Positions 37,081 through 46,105 are shown, numbered from the stretch's first letter. The stretch: 64,000 nucleotides of DNA from an uncultured Roseovarius sp. (GCA_951812895.1 OX638333.1:2646001-2710000), one strand, 5' to 3'. Notes: generated by a model not told the origin, from the sequence alone. Program-made: numbers and translations.

Positions 37081-37664
37081 TGTTCATGCCGCGCCGGAAA
37101 ATCCGGATCGAGACAGAGCGCATGACCTTGCGCCAACCTCAGTTGACGGATTTTCGGGCGTGGTCGCATCTGCGAGAGGCCAGCCAGAAATTCCTGACCC
37201 CGTGGGAGCCGCAATGGGCCAGCGATCACTTGTCCCGAAAGGGGTTCACCAATCGGGTGTATTGGGCACAGCGATCTATCGCCAACGGATCAGCGGTGCC
37301 GCTGTTTCTGTTCCGCAGGTCAGATAAGGCCTTATTGGGCGCGATCACGCTGGACAACATTCGACGTGGACCAGCGCAGGCTGGAACACTCGGATACTGG
37401 ACCGGTGAACAGCATGCACGTCAGGGGTATATGCGCGAGGCTATTCACGCCGTCGTTCATCACGCCTTTCAACGCCTTGATCTCAGCCGGGTAGAGGCCG
37501 CTTGCCTGCCGGAAAACGCGGCCTCACGCCGATTGCTGGAAAGTTGTGGCTTTAAGTACGAAGGTGTCGCGCAAAGCTATCTGCAGATCGACGGGCGTTG
37601 GCGTACCCATGTCCTTTATGCATCGCTTCGGTCAGATCGACGTGGGAAAACAGACGCAGGATAA
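37080..37664 (+). CDS. GNAT-family N-acetyltransferase (RimJ-like)
   Basis: This 194-aa acetyltransferase starts at ATG 37080, overlapping the M16 stop. GNAT motifs are LGAITLDNIRRGPAQAGTLG, the acetyl-CoA loop YWTGEQHARQGYMREAIHAV and AACLPENAASRRLLESCGFK, typical of RimJ/RimL enzymes that acetylate ribosomal protein or other N-termini. It probably ends the long cox-thrC transcript. Confidence 0.9.
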   Translation: MFMPRRKIRIETERMTLRQPQLTDFRAWSHLREASQKFLTPWEPQWASDHLSRKGFTNRVYWAQRSIANGSAVPLFLFRRSDKALLGAITLDNIRRGPAQAGTLGYWTGEQHARQGYMREAIHAVVHHAFQRLDLSRVEAACLPENAASRRLLESCGFKYEGVAQSYLQIDGRWRTHVLYASLRSDRRGKTDAG

Positions 37665-37755
37665 AAAACCGCCCTTGTTTAACTGCAACTCATAACTGAC
37701 CTATGAGCCTCGATTGGCTATTCACCGATATGCTTCGAACGTTCGTAATAATGCT

Positions 37756-38022
37756 CTAGTCTCTAAGCATAACTTCGAACAAAGGTAAAAGTTCACAATA
37801 TAGCGCTCTTACATCTGGGTCACCTTGGTGGTTGCCAGCACGGTAGTTAAAGAAAAGCTCATTTCGCAAGTCTGTCAAAGTTGAACGTTTTTTCTCTTTC
37901 GCAGCATCTGCGCATGCCGCAAAAGAGCCAAAATGTTTGTAACCATTAAAGCTTCTTGCGAATGATATGACGGCTTCGCGATCGTTGGCATCAGGCAAGT
38001 CACTAATCTTGATCGGGGTCAA
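37756..38022 (-). CDS. Small hypothetical protein
   Basis: This 88-aa soluble protein begins MTPIKISDLPDANDREAVIS and contains FARSFNGYKHFGSF and LRNELFFNYRAGNHQGDP. No motif is recognised. Its DNA is AT-richer than its neighbours, suggesting a transferred or fast-evolving gene. It lies 20 nt downstream of gcrA on the same strand, so it may be co-transcribed. Confidence 0.65.
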   Translation of the reverse strand: MTPIKISDLPDANDREAVISFARSFNGYKHFGSFAACADAAKEKKRSTLTDLRNELFFNYRAGNHQGDPDVRALYCELLPLFEVMLRD

Positions 38023-38042
38023 AGAGAAATTCCGCCCCGCCG

Positions 38043-38618
38043 CTACCTACGCCGATCCCGTCGGGAACTCATCGGCTGAAAGGCCACGCCAACATGCGCC
38101 TCGCAATAGGGTTTTCCCGATTGAACAGGTAGACCGCAGAACCAGAAGTCCGGCGTCGCAGGGTCGCCCACGGGCCATTTACAGGTCCGTTCTGTCAGCT
38201 CCATCAGTGAAAGCTTCTTGGCCTTCTTCTCAATCTCGCTGACCTTTGCCAGTGCGGCCGGATCAATCTCGTTGGCTGAAGGCTGCGGTGGTAAGGGTTG
38301 ACCTGCAGGGATAATCGGCTTGATCCGGGTAACCGGGGCAGCAGCAGGCGCTTCTTTAGCGGATGCGGGTTTTGGCTCTGCCTTGGGCGCGCTCTTGGCT
38401 GTCTTGGGCTTGGCCGCTGCTTTTGTCGCTGGCTTGGCTTTTGAAGCGGCATCGCCGCTGCTTGCCGGGCCGTTCCGGTTCGACAGGCCCAGACGGTGCA
38501 CCTTGCCAATAACCGCATTGCGGGTCACGCCGCCCAGTTCTTTGGCGATCTGGCTGGCCGACTGGCCCTCTCCCCACATCTTCTTCAGCAGTTCAACGCG
38601 ATCGTCGCTCCAGGACAT
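38043..38618 (-). CDS. gcrA: Cell cycle regulator GcrA
   Basis: This 191-aa regulator starts MSWSDDRVELLKKMWGEGQS and continues SASQIAKELGGVTRNAVIGK, the GcrA helix-turn-helix. A Lys/Ala/Pro-rich linker (about residues 50-115) leads to the C-terminal region ERTCKWPVGDPATPDFWFCG, with the conserved cysteines that contact sigma factor. GcrA binds methylated GANTC promoters and controls cell-cycle genes in alphaproteobacteria. AAGGTAGCGC precedes the ATG, and one GATTC (38650-38654) lies 31 bp upstream. Confidence 0.96.
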   Translation of the reverse strand: MSWSDDRVELLKKMWGEGQSASQIAKELGGVTRNAVIGKVHRLGLSNRNGPASSGDAASKAKPATKAAAKPKTAKSAPKAEPKPASAKEAPAAAPVTRIKPIIPAGQPLPPQPSANEIDPAALAKVSEIEKKAKKLSLMELTERTCKWPVGDPATPDFWFCGLPVQSGKPYCEAHVGVAFQPMSSRRDRRR

Positions 38619-38745
38619 GCGCTACCTTCCTATCTCAATCGACGGCTCGGATTCCCCGGCCATCCGGCTGTTCTAAACAAGCCCCTATTCTAATCACTGT
38701 GCTGTGAGTTACAAGGCTTCGAATCGCATCACCAGAGGGTTTCAC

Positions 38746-39549
38746 ATGCCATCACAGACCGAAATGGGCGCCCGCCGCTTTGGCCGGATCAATTGGCTGG
38801 GTCTTTACACGCTTGGCGCACGTGAAGTGCAGCGTTTTTTGGCGGTTTGGACGCAGACCCTGATGGCCCCATTGGTGACGGCAGGATTGTTCATGCTGAT
38901 TTTTTCCATCGCCATCGGGCCCCATCGGGGTGACGTGATGGGGGTTGATTTCACCACGTTCATAGCGCCGGGTATTCTGATGATGACGGTAATACAGAAT
39001 GCTTTTGCCAACACGTCTTCTTCCATTGTGATCGCCAAGGTACAGGGCAACATCGTTGACACATTGATGCCCCCGCTTAGCCCGCTCGAACTGGTGCTGG
39101 GCTATCTCGCCGGGGCCGTGGGTCGTGGTCTGTTCGTGGCGCTTGCCATAGCGGTGGGCCTGTTTGTATTCCTTGGGATTGTTCCTCAATCGCCGCTCTG
39201 GGCGCTTGCCTTTGTCATCCTCGGCGCGGCCTTTCTGGGTGGTCTGGGGATGCTCGCAGGGATCTACGCCAACAAGTTCGACCAGATGGCGGCGATCACG
39301 AACTTCCTTGTTACACCCTTGGCGTTCCTGTCCGGCACATTCTATTCGGTAGAGGCATTGCCGCCCGTGCTGCACGAAATCACACGGTTCAATCCGATCT
39401 TTTACCTCATCGACGGAGTGCGCTATGGCGTAATCGGCGTATCCGACGCCTCTCCCTGGCTTGGGCTTGGCGTGGCGATAGTTTCGGTTTTGGCTGTTAT
39501 GGTGTTGGCCCTGATCATGTTCTCCCGGGGCACACGGCTTAAGGCATAA
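38746..39549 (+). CDS. ABC-2 type transporter permease
   Basis: This 267-aa inner-membrane protein has six helices and the ABC-2 pattern: GAREVQRFLAVWTQTLMAPL near the start, IMQNAFANTSSSIV-like block (TVIQNAFANTSSSIVIAKVQ), DTLMPPLSPLELVLGYLAGA and TPLAFLSGTFYSVEALPPVL. ATG 38746 follows AGAGGG. NodJ-like export permeases need an ATP-binding partner, which is not next to it. It is divergent from gcrA. The substrate is unknown. Confidence 0.88.
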   Translation: MPSQTEMGARRFGRINWLGLYTLGAREVQRFLAVWTQTLMAPLVTAGLFMLIFSIAIGPHRGDVMGVDFTTFIAPGILMMTVIQNAFANTSSSIVIAKVQGNIVDTLMPPLSPLELVLGYLAGAVGRGLFVALAIAVGLFVFLGIVPQSPLWALAFVILGAAFLGGLGMLAGIYANKFDQMAAITNFLVTPLAFLSGTFYSVEALPPVLHEITRFNPIFYLIDGVRYGVIGVSDASPWLGLGVAIVSVLAVMVLALIMFSRGTRLKA

Positions 39550-39628
39550 GATTTCTGCATCCCAGGTTTCGATAGACTCTAGTGATGCTGTGCTTGGCAG
39601 ACTTGCTCAAGGCATATCAAACTTAACA

Positions 39629-40753
39629 TTACCCGGACATGCGAAGCCGTTCGAAATTGAATTCGAACCAATCCAGAAACCGCGCTATGTCAGCCTCGGA
39701 AACAAAACCATGCAATGACGCCCGCACACGCCCCGAGTCTCCCCAGAGCAAGATGTCTTCTCTCGCGGCTAAATCTGCGAACATTCTCGGGTTTGGATGT
39801 CGAAATGAAATATTTGGACCGCGACACTCTGGGTCCTCAGGGGTCAGAATATCGAGGCCGAACGCCTGAAGACCGCGGAAGAGTACTATGCTCAATTCTG
39901 CGATATATCTTTCCAGCGTGGCTTCGGACGTTGTGGCAAGATACCTGAGCGACGCATGAAGAATATAAACCTCCAGATGATTGGCATTGCCTAGTTCCGC
40001 ACGGCGTCCGTCTGGTAACAACTCGTAAGTTCCGGGGTCTGTGCCCGGAATGGCACTGTGCCACCCGACCTGCTTGGGTTCGAACTGAGGCCACGCTTCG
40101 CGATTCCACGCCAAAATACCCATGTGAGAGCCCAGCAAAAACTTGTACGTGCTGCTGACCATGAAATCACATAGCTGCCCGTCCAGTGGCACAACTCCCA
40201 GTGCATGACTGGCATCCACCAAAAGTGCGATACCGCGCCGCCGCAACGCTTGTGACAGCGGTGCCAAATCGAGTTTCTGACCGGTATGCGCGTTAACCTG
40301 AGAGACATAGACAATCCGGGTCTTAGCGTCGCAGGCTGCAATCAGCGCATCGGAACCGATGAAATTTTCGTTAGACTTAACCAAACGAACCTCAACTCCG
40401 GTTTCCTCGAGCTGTAGGAATGAAAACTTGCCCGAAGCATAATCAAGCGCTGACACGACAACATTGTCACCATGTTGCCAGTCAAATGACGAAACGACAC
40501 GTGCAATGCCCTCGGATGCATTCCCCAGCAAAGCAATATCGCCCGCATGCAGATTTATGCGATGTGACAATAGGGATCTGACTTCGTCGCAGACTTGCCA
40601 ATGGCGATCATAACCGGCCATACCGGTTGATTTGTCGCGGGCGAACGCTTCAAACGCATTTCTGTGGATTTTGAGTAGTGGTGGCTGCCCTCCGCTTGCC
40701 AGATGAACACGGTCACCGAGGTCGATAAAATCATCTTTTGGAAACAGAACCAT
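39629..40753 (-). CDS. Class V aminotransferase-fold PLP enzyme
   Basis: This 374-aa PLP enzyme shows GNASEGIARVVSSFDWQHGD (about residue 77), VDASHALGVVPLDGQLCD (Asp-Ala-Ser-His block, about 178) and the Schiff-base lysine in FMVSSTYKFLLGSHMG (about 203). The group includes cysteine desulfurases, kynureninases and isopenicillin N epimerases. No conserved desulfurase cysteine loop is obvious, so an aminotransferase or lyase role is more likely. The base composition is less GC-rich than its neighbours. Substrate unknown. Confidence 0.83.
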   Translation of the reverse strand: MVLFPKDDFIDLGDRVHLASGGQPPLLKIHRNAFEAFARDKSTGMAGYDRHWQVCDEVRSLLSHRINLHAGDIALLGNASEGIARVVSSFDWQHGDNVVVSALDYASGKFSFLQLEETGVEVRLVKSNENFIGSDALIAACDAKTRIVYVSQVNAHTGQKLDLAPLSQALRRRGIALLVDASHALGVVPLDGQLCDFMVSSTYKFLLGSHMGILAWNREAWPQFEPKQVGWHSAIPGTDPGTYELLPDGRRAELGNANHLEVYILHASLRYLATTSEATLERYIAELSIVLFRGLQAFGLDILTPEDPECRGPNISFRHPNPRMFADLAAREDILLWGDSGRVRASLHGFVSEADIARFLDWFEFNFERLRMSG

Positions 40754-40835
40754 CCATACCCAATAAGAGCCAAATTGTGCTGTGTAAATCTGGGATGCCG
40801 CACTCCGAGAGAACGGGCGGTATCAAAACCACATA

Positions 40836-41552
40836 CTACGCCCCCGCCGGGCTAAGTGCGCAAGTGCCGCGTACCTTTCGGCCGTCACGGAAATAATCGT
40901 GCATGCCTCGCCGATCTTCGCCAAGGATAAGATCGTGATCCAGCCACGTGATGTCGAACCCCAGAGCGTCGGCCATAAACCCGGTAGCCTTGCGGCTGGG
41001 CACGCCCACAACCGTGTGGGTCTTGCCCGGCACGTCGGTAACTGCGTTCAGCGGGTTAGACACCTCTTCGCGTAAAATCTGCACCATCGCATTGTCCAGA
41101 ATGATGAATTCGCTGTCGATGATCACCAGCCCGGGTGACAACTGCCGGATCAAGGACAACAAGCGGAAATGATCCATGATGTGATAAAAAATTCCGTAGA
41201 CCGCCACCACATCAAATTGCTCTCCCGCCTTGGCCCGCGTTTCAAGCTCCGCATAGATGTCGTTGCAATGCAGGTGCACTTTGGATTTGAAATCTGTCTG
41301 CGGGAAATTGGCAAACCGGTCGATCAGTTCCTGACGCGCTTCGACCCCCACAACCTCACGCGCACCCGCTGCGGCCAGCGCATAGGACCAACGCCCGTCA
41401 TGTGCTGCCAGATCCAGCACACGGGCGCCTTCGATCTGTGGCGCAAAAGGGTCGATGATCAATCGATGCCGCTGAGCAAGCCGGTGGATGGTGGTGTCAT
41501 TGTCCTCGTAAGGTGGCAACCTTCTCAGGAAATCGAACAAACCAGACATCAA
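40836..41552 (-). CDS. Class I SAM-dependent methyltransferase
   Basis: This 238-aa protein has motif I VLDLAAHDGRWSYALAAAGA (about residue 45), motif II REVVGVEARQELIDRF, and FDVVAVYGIFYHIMDHFRLL (about 120), then a C-terminal region with PSRKATGFMADALGFDITWL. The start may be the first or second Met of MMSGLFDFLRRLPPYED. The substrate is unknown. It is 83 nt upstream of, and on the same strand as, the class V PLP enzyme gene, so the two may act together. Confidence 0.83.
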   Translation of the reverse strand: MMSGLFDFLRRLPPYEDNDTTIHRLAQRHRLIIDPFAPQIEGARVLDLAAHDGRWSYALAAAGAREVVGVEARQELIDRFANFPQTDFKSKVHLHCNDIYAELETRAKAGEQFDVVAVYGIFYHIMDHFRLLSLIRQLSPGLVIIDSEFIILDNAMVQILREEVSNPLNAVTDVPGKTHTVVGVPSRKATGFMADALGFDITWLDHDLILGEDRRGMHDYFRDGRKVRGTCALSPAGA

Positions 41553-41589
41553 AGTTCTGCCGGATTAAAACGCATGAGTTTGGCCTGCA

Positions 41590-41946
41590 TCACCCGCACA
41601 GCTGCTTGGCCTTCTCGCCATAGGCTTTGTAGGCTTTCCAGAACCGCTCATCACTCTCGCGATCCGACTGCCGGATTTCCTGTGCCAGATGAGGGTCGGA
41701 ATAGAACTTCACCGCCTTCAGCTGTTGACCCCCGCTCAGCGTCTGATCGGCCGCGGCCTGAATACAACCGCATAGCTGTCGCGAACGTGCCTTGCGATCT
41801 GAATCGAGACAGGCCCTACTGATCGGTCCATAGGCCACTGTTGATGCGCGTGTCGTGGAACCACTCGACCGTTTGCCTTTGTCGCGGTTGCCACCTCCAC
41901 ATGCCGCCAACAGCAGCACCATTCCTAGGATGATCACCTGTTTCAT
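41590..41946 (-). CDS. Small lipoprotein of unknown function
   Basis: This 118-aa protein has a lipoprotein signal (MKQVIILGMVLLLAACGGG). The mature part has four cysteines (RACLDSD, QLCGCIQAA, AKQLCG) and SDRESDERFWKAYKAYGEKA near the end. Similar proteins in this family are sometimes labelled arginine transporter without evidence. No function is assigned. Confidence 0.75.
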   Translation of the reverse strand: MKQVIILGMVLLLAACGGGNRDKGKRSSGSTTRASTVAYGPISRACLDSDRKARSRQLCGCIQAAADQTLSGGQQLKAVKFYSDPHLAQEIRQSDRESDERFWKAYKAYGEKAKQLCG

Positions 41947-42077
41947 CGCTCTCGCCTCGCTCGGTCAACTGGCCTGTTCTTGAGGGTATCCTCCCACTTC
42001 AAACAGTACCGGCGCCTTTGTCTTTGTCGGTTTGTGCCCGATCTGTCCCGATTTTTCAATTCAGAATTGCCAGGCTC

Positions 42078-42680
42078 TTACTGGTTTGGCGTGTCCTGTG
42101 CATGCGCGGCCGGATCGCCTTTGAACCTCTTGAACTTGTCCGGCAGGAAGGACCCCTTCAAAAGTGCTGCATTATGCGTGTCGGTTTGGCGAAACCGAAT
42201 GGAGGGGCCACCGGTCTTACGCCCGCCGCGTTCCAGTACCACCGGACCACGGGGAATGCGCACCGTGACTTCGGCGGTTTCATCCGCCGCCCGCCAGGCC
42301 CGGCCCAGTGCCGCACAGGTTACGGTTTCCCCGGTATAGGACTCAGAGGGTACGGTTTCCTTCAAAAACAAAAGGTTCGATTGAACACGCTCTCCGTCGA
42401 TGAACACCGAACCATTGGCCAACACCCGCTTTGTCCTGCCGTTTAGATAAGCAGTCAGATCACGGCTTTCGGCCCAAACGCCACACACTGCAGCACGACC
42501 CGAAAGACTGCGCAGCTCCAGCGCCACGGTGATGCCCCCGCCGCTGCTATATTCCCCGCCCGCCAAAACCGGATTGGGGCCGAGTTTAACGGTGCTTTTC
42601 GCCGGCGCTTCGGAGCCATGTGAGATCAGCAATATTCCGGCCAAAGCTGAGGTGAAAGCCATACGTGCTTTGGTGATCAT
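42078..42680 (-). CDS. Secreted protein of unknown function, paralogue A
   Basis: This 200-aa protein has a probable signal peptide (MAFTSALAGILLISHGSEA) from an ATG with AGGA upstream. Its core (LGPNPVLAGGEYSSGGGITV, VCGVWAESRDLTAYLNGR, FLKETVPSESYTGETVTCAA) aligns over most of its length with the adjacent gene at 42700-43293, sharing two cysteines and the SYTGE and RPW/RAW blocks. Its DNA is GC-rich. The pair looks like an old tandem duplication. No known domain is recognised. Confidence 0.75.
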   Translation of the reverse strand: MITKARMAFTSALAGILLISHGSEAPAKSTVKLGPNPVLAGGEYSSGGGITVALELRSLSGRAAVCGVWAESRDLTAYLNGRTKRVLANGSVFIDGERVQSNLLFLKETVPSESYTGETVTCAALGRAWRAADETAEVTVRIPRGPVVLERGGRKTGGPSIRFRQTDTHNAALLKGSFLPDKFKRFKGDPAAHAQDTPNQ

Positions 42681-42699
42681 GCGTTAGTCCTTCTGTCAC

Positions 42700-43293
42700 T
42701 CACGGTTTAAACCCTTTTCCGTTACTATTTTCAGATGTGTCGATCTTAGGGCCTGACTTTCTTTTTGTTGGCGGACGGCCATCACCCCATGCCGGATTAG
42801 AGGTTTCAGTTTGCCGAAACCAAATATCTTCGGCAGCGGACGCCTTACCACGATCAAAATACACCAACTGTCGCGGAATGCTAATCGCAATATCTGCAGA
42901 ACTGTCGCTTGATCGCCAGGGTCGCCCCAATTCAAAACAATTCCCATCCTCACCAGTATAAGAACTCGTAGGATTGGTCTCCTTCAAAAATTGGAGATTC
43001 TGATGGGCCCGGTTGCCATTAACCAATACGACTGCATTGCTCAAAACCTTTTTAGACTTTCCTTTCAGGTAGATAGTCAGATGACGGCTCTCGGACCATG
43101 CACCGCAAAGTGCTGCCATTCCTTTTAGATTTCGTAGTTCAACTGCCACTGTGATCCCACCGCCCGTAGAGTATTCTCCGCCTGACAAAACGGTGTGGGG
43201 TCCTAATACAACTGTATTCTGCGCCTTAGCTTCTTCGAGTGGGAAGACAGCGGTTAGAACTACCGTCGCAACCATAAGGGGAAATTGTTTCAT
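42700..43293 (-). CDS. Secreted protein of unknown function, paralogue B
   Basis: This 197-aa protein starts at ATG 43293, with AGGA upstream and signal peptide MKQFPLMVATVVLTAVFPLE. It matches paralogue A closely (LGPHTVLSGGEYSTGGGITV, LCGAWSESRHLTIYLKGKSK, FLKETNPTSSYTGEDGNCFE). The DNA is noticeably more AT-rich than paralogue A, suggesting separate histories or acquisition of one copy. The C-terminus is basic and repetitive (GDGRPPTKRKSGPK). A longer frame to 43419 was rejected for lack of a signal or ribosome site. Confidence 0.75.
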   Translation of the reverse strand: MKQFPLMVATVVLTAVFPLEEAKAQNTVVLGPHTVLSGGEYSTGGGITVAVELRNLKGMAALCGAWSESRHLTIYLKGKSKKVLSNAVVLVNGNRAHQNLQFLKETNPTSSYTGEDGNCFELGRPWRSSDSSADIAISIPRQLVYFDRGKASAAEDIWFRQTETSNPAWGDGRPPTKRKSGPKIDTSENSNGKGFKP

Positions 43294-43526
43294 TATGTCC
43301 TGCTCTTTGGTCTGAGGCGCTGAGTCTTCAAATCTACACACGCCATGCGGGTAGCAGGAAGCGCATGAACCCTCAATCCGAAAAACAAAGCACTGATCAT
43401 TTTCAATACTAGGCGACAATTCGCAGGGGTCAGACAGCTTTGGTTATTTATGTTATGCTCCGAATGAGAGGCAGGGAACGCAGGTGGCTTATCGACGGTA
43501 TTATGCAATTTTGAAGGAGAAGATTT

Positions 43527-43859
43527 ATGTCATTTTATCTGTTCCAAGGCCGCTATACCACCGATGCGCTCAAAGCGATGGTCGACAGCCCGCAGAACCG
43601 CGAGGCCAGCGCCCGTGTTCTGGTCGATGCCGTGGGGGGCAAATTACACCATCTGTTTTTCTGCTTCGGAGACTATGACGTCATTGCTTTGATCGAGGCG
43701 CCGGATGACACCGCAATGGCCGCCTGCGCGCTGGCGGTTGGGTCATCGGGCTCGATGTCCGGCGGGGCCACGATCAAGCTGATGACTTCGGCCCAGGCCA
43801 TTGATGCCATGCATGCCGCACAAAGCGCGGCGGAACACTACAAACCCGCCACCGGATAG
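43527..43859 (+). CDS. GYD domain-containing protein
   Basis: This 110-aa soluble protein has the GYD signature in HHLFFCFGDYDVIALIEAPD (about residue 45) and continues with DTAMAACALAVGSSGSMSGG. GYD proteins are small dimeric alpha/beta barrel-like proteins of unknown function. AAGGAG precedes the ATG at a good distance. Confidence 0.88.
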   Translation: MSFYLFQGRYTTDALKAMVDSPQNREASARVLVDAVGGKLHHLFFCFGDYDVIALIEAPDDTAMAACALAVGSSGSMSGGATIKLMTSAQAIDAMHAAQSAAEHYKPATG

Positions 43860-43887
43860 TTAGCGGCTTACTTGGAATAACCCTGTC

Positions 43888-43908
43888 GTCCCGGCCCTGA
43901 GCCGGGAC
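43888..43908. repeat. GC-rich palindrome downstream of the GYD gene
   Basis: An 8-bp perfect stem GTCCCGGC/GCCGGGAC with loop CCTGA lies 28 nt after the GYD stop. It has no T tract, so it is more like a dispersed palindrome than a classical terminator. The loop differs from the GTAGG-type REP elements elsewhere in this window. Confidence 0.5.
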
Positions 43909-44107
43909 CTCAAAGCCACTCGCACCTATAGGCAACCAAACACACAGCGCCCTATGCGGTCGTTACCGTTTTGACGGCGGTCAACGCAGTTGTCACTTAA
44001 TCTGCAACACGGACGTTACGGCCTTTCGAGCAATATCTCTGCGCGAAACAGCGGCTAAGTGCCTGATCGCCCCAAAGACAACCCAATCAGACAGTTTGCT
44101 GCCCGGT

Positions 44108-44386
44108 CTAAGCGGGCAAACCCTCAATCCGCAGTCCACGCTTTATAAACGCCAACAGATTGTTCAGCAAAGCAGGCCTGGATTGAATTACCACCGCGTC
44201 ACTGCCACGTGTTGTGATGGCCCCGGAAATCGCACCCGGATAATCCGCTTTCGGCGCGCCTTCCTCATGTCCGGCCTTGCCACCGGCAATCACGGGTTTT
44301 GCAAGATAAAAACCGGGCCGCGCGCACGCGTATTCCAGTTCTTTCATATGGAGATCATAGAGTACGGGGTGGTTTGCGATGCACAT
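44108..44386 (-). CDS. Hypothetical protein, 92 aa
   Basis: From ATG 44386 (AAAGGATTCAAACC upstream) the protein reads MCIANHPVLYDLHMKELEYA and ends LLNNLLAFIKRGLRIEGLPA. It contains GFYLAKPVIAGGKAGHEEGA and TTRGSDAVVIQSRPAL. No membrane segment and no motif that I recognise. A frame to 44485 exists but lacks support. It is monocistronic between the GYD gene and a REP-like hairpin. Confidence 0.7.
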   Translation of the reverse strand: MCIANHPVLYDLHMKELEYACARPGFYLAKPVIAGGKAGHEEGAPKADYPGAISGAITTRGSDAVVIQSRPALLNNLLAFIKRGLRIEGLPA

Positions 44387-44498
44387 GGTTTGAATCCTTT
44401 CGTGCCGAGATGATGCGCCAAGGGCATTAAAATTGCAAATTCGCTGCGAAGTGCCAGCCTCATTGGGTGGATACCAGCCCACCATTCACCAACAAACC

Positions 44499-44521
44499 GT
44501 AGGGCGAGGTTTCACCCCGCC
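44499..44521. repeat. REP-like palindrome beside the 479-aa protein gene
   Basis: GTAGGG at 44499-44504 runs into GGCGAGGT/ACCCCGCC at 44503-44521 with a TTC loop and one stem mismatch. It belongs to the GTAGG-hairpin family seen at four other loci in the window and overlaps the region just after the stop of the minus-strand gene at 44523. Confidence 0.65.
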
Positions 44522-44522
44522 A

Positions 44523-45962
44523 CTAAATCAACAGCGCAAAAATGGTTGCCCCCAATCCAATCAAGCTCGTGAGCGTCAGCAAAACTTCTCCGGATTCATA
44601 AAGTGGGTGCGATTTGATCGCCTTGGTTGATCGTATCAACAGACTGATTTTTGCGACACGGCTGAATACCCGTGTCGTTTCGTCCGCTCCGGGTAAAGGT
44701 GGTGCACCAGTTGGCATCGGCAATGTGGCATCATTGATCAGTTGTGGAATGTCATGCTGCCAGTCTTCGGCGAGGTCGGGTTCTGATATAGACACAAGTA
44801 CCGGAAGCGCTTTTTCTAACTTTTCCCTGGCGTCTTCGGGCAATTCGCGAATGGCCTGATCTGCCAGTATCTTTCGGTTTTCGGCCACGTCCGGATGCGT
44901 TGCTCGTATGCCGCGCGCCCCTTCTTCGAGCGCATCCTGCAAGGCAAGGTTTTCTTCGCTCGCCGGCAGCTCCTCATTCAGAAGTTGTCTGGTCAGTCCC
45001 TTATGGACACTGACAAACCCCATTTCGATCTGTTGCGGATCATTGCCGTATTTTCGAAATACCCGGCGCAACACACGCACTTCACGGGCGTTGTCATGAA
45101 GCCCGTTCGACGGGCTGGCCAGAACGTCATCCAGCGCATCCTCGACCTGAGACAGCGTTGCCCCCAGCAGATCCGGTTTGGTGATGTCGAGAGGGACGGT
45201 GTAAAACTTGCCAGTCTCAGAATTGAACTTAACCTTCTCAGCCTGCGGAAGCTTCTCCGCCAGCCACTCCGCCCTGATCCGCTCAATCTCCTCCGCCACC
45301 GCCTCCGGCCCGGCCTCCCAGATCGCATCCACAATCAACGCCACTCGCTGTTGAAGCTCCCAGTCCATTGGTTCGCCGTCGAGGAAACTTTGGTACCATT
45401 CGCGCCAAAAAGACCAAACATTGGTAGCGGTAGAGCGCAAAAACGAAGAGGATCTTCCTGACTTCTCCATATCTGCGACACTTGGTGAAAGCAGCTCACC
45501 CGGAAACAGTGGGACGTCGAGAATATCTGGGGGGTCTGCTCCAGATTCTATGAGAAGACAATCCACCCTAACGGCTTCGTCCAGAATGTTCTCAGGAGAA
45601 GTTAGGAGCACTACTGCAGCACTTTTGGAATTGGAAAAAATTTGAAGTTTGACTGTCTCAAGAGCAGTTTCTGCGCCTTGAATAATTTTGCTAAAATAGT
45701 TGCGTTTCTGAGAAGCAGCGCGAAGAATAGCTCTCGTTGAGGATTGTGAAGACGATAGCCGAAGTACTCGTTGCGGTTTGTTTGATTTTCTCGAGTATTT
45801 TTCTTGCCAGTTGAGTAGCCTATTTGCCAATTCAACTTCCTTTGGCTTTCTAAGTTTTAGTTCACCACGACTAATGGATGCGAAGGTCAGAAGGGTTCGA
45901 AGTTCTGGGAGCATGTCTTCGTGATCAAAATGGCCAAACACCAAGAAGTGGCGTAGTGCCAT
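44523..45962 (-). CDS. Modular hypothetical protein with tail anchor, 479 aa
   Basis: The N-terminal part (about residues 1-190) is polar and rich in Ser and Lys (KSNKPQRVLRLSSSQSSTRA) and encoded by AT-rich DNA. The C-terminal part begins near FWREWYQSFLDGEPMDWELQ (about 190) and includes IWEAGPEAVAEEIERIRAEW, encoded by GC-rich DNA. The last 20 residues (EVLLTLTSLIGLGATIFALL) form a membrane anchor, so most of the protein is soluble and attached by its tail. No catalytic motif is recognised. The composition break suggests domain exchange. Confidence 0.72.
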   Translation of the reverse strand: MALRHFLVFGHFDHEDMLPELRTLLTFASISRGELKLRKPKEVELANRLLNWQEKYSRKSNKPQRVLRLSSSQSSTRAILRAASQKRNYFSKIIQGAETALETVKLQIFSNSKSAAVVLLTSPENILDEAVRVDCLLIESGADPPDILDVPLFPGELLSPSVADMEKSGRSSSFLRSTATNVWSFWREWYQSFLDGEPMDWELQQRVALIVDAIWEAGPEAVAEEIERIRAEWLAEKLPQAEKVKFNSETGKFYTVPLDITKPDLLGATLSQVEDALDDVLASPSNGLHDNAREVRVLRRVFRKYGNDPQQIEMGFVSVHKGLTRQLLNEELPASEENLALQDALEEGARGIRATHPDVAENRKILADQAIRELPEDAREKLEKALPVLVSISEPDLAEDWQHDIPQLINDATLPMPTGAPPLPGADETTRVFSRVAKISLLIRSTKAIKSHPLYESGEVLLTLTSLIGLGATIFALLI

Positions 45963-46105
45963 CCGAATACCTAGCGCCCATACAAAATTGCGCCTCTTTT
46001 GCGCTAGTGTTTTTGTATGCGAATATTTTCGGACATTTGATTCTATCCCGGTGGGGAATCAACCCACCTTGACCACCCCCCAAAACCCCTTCATATCCCC
46101 CCACC

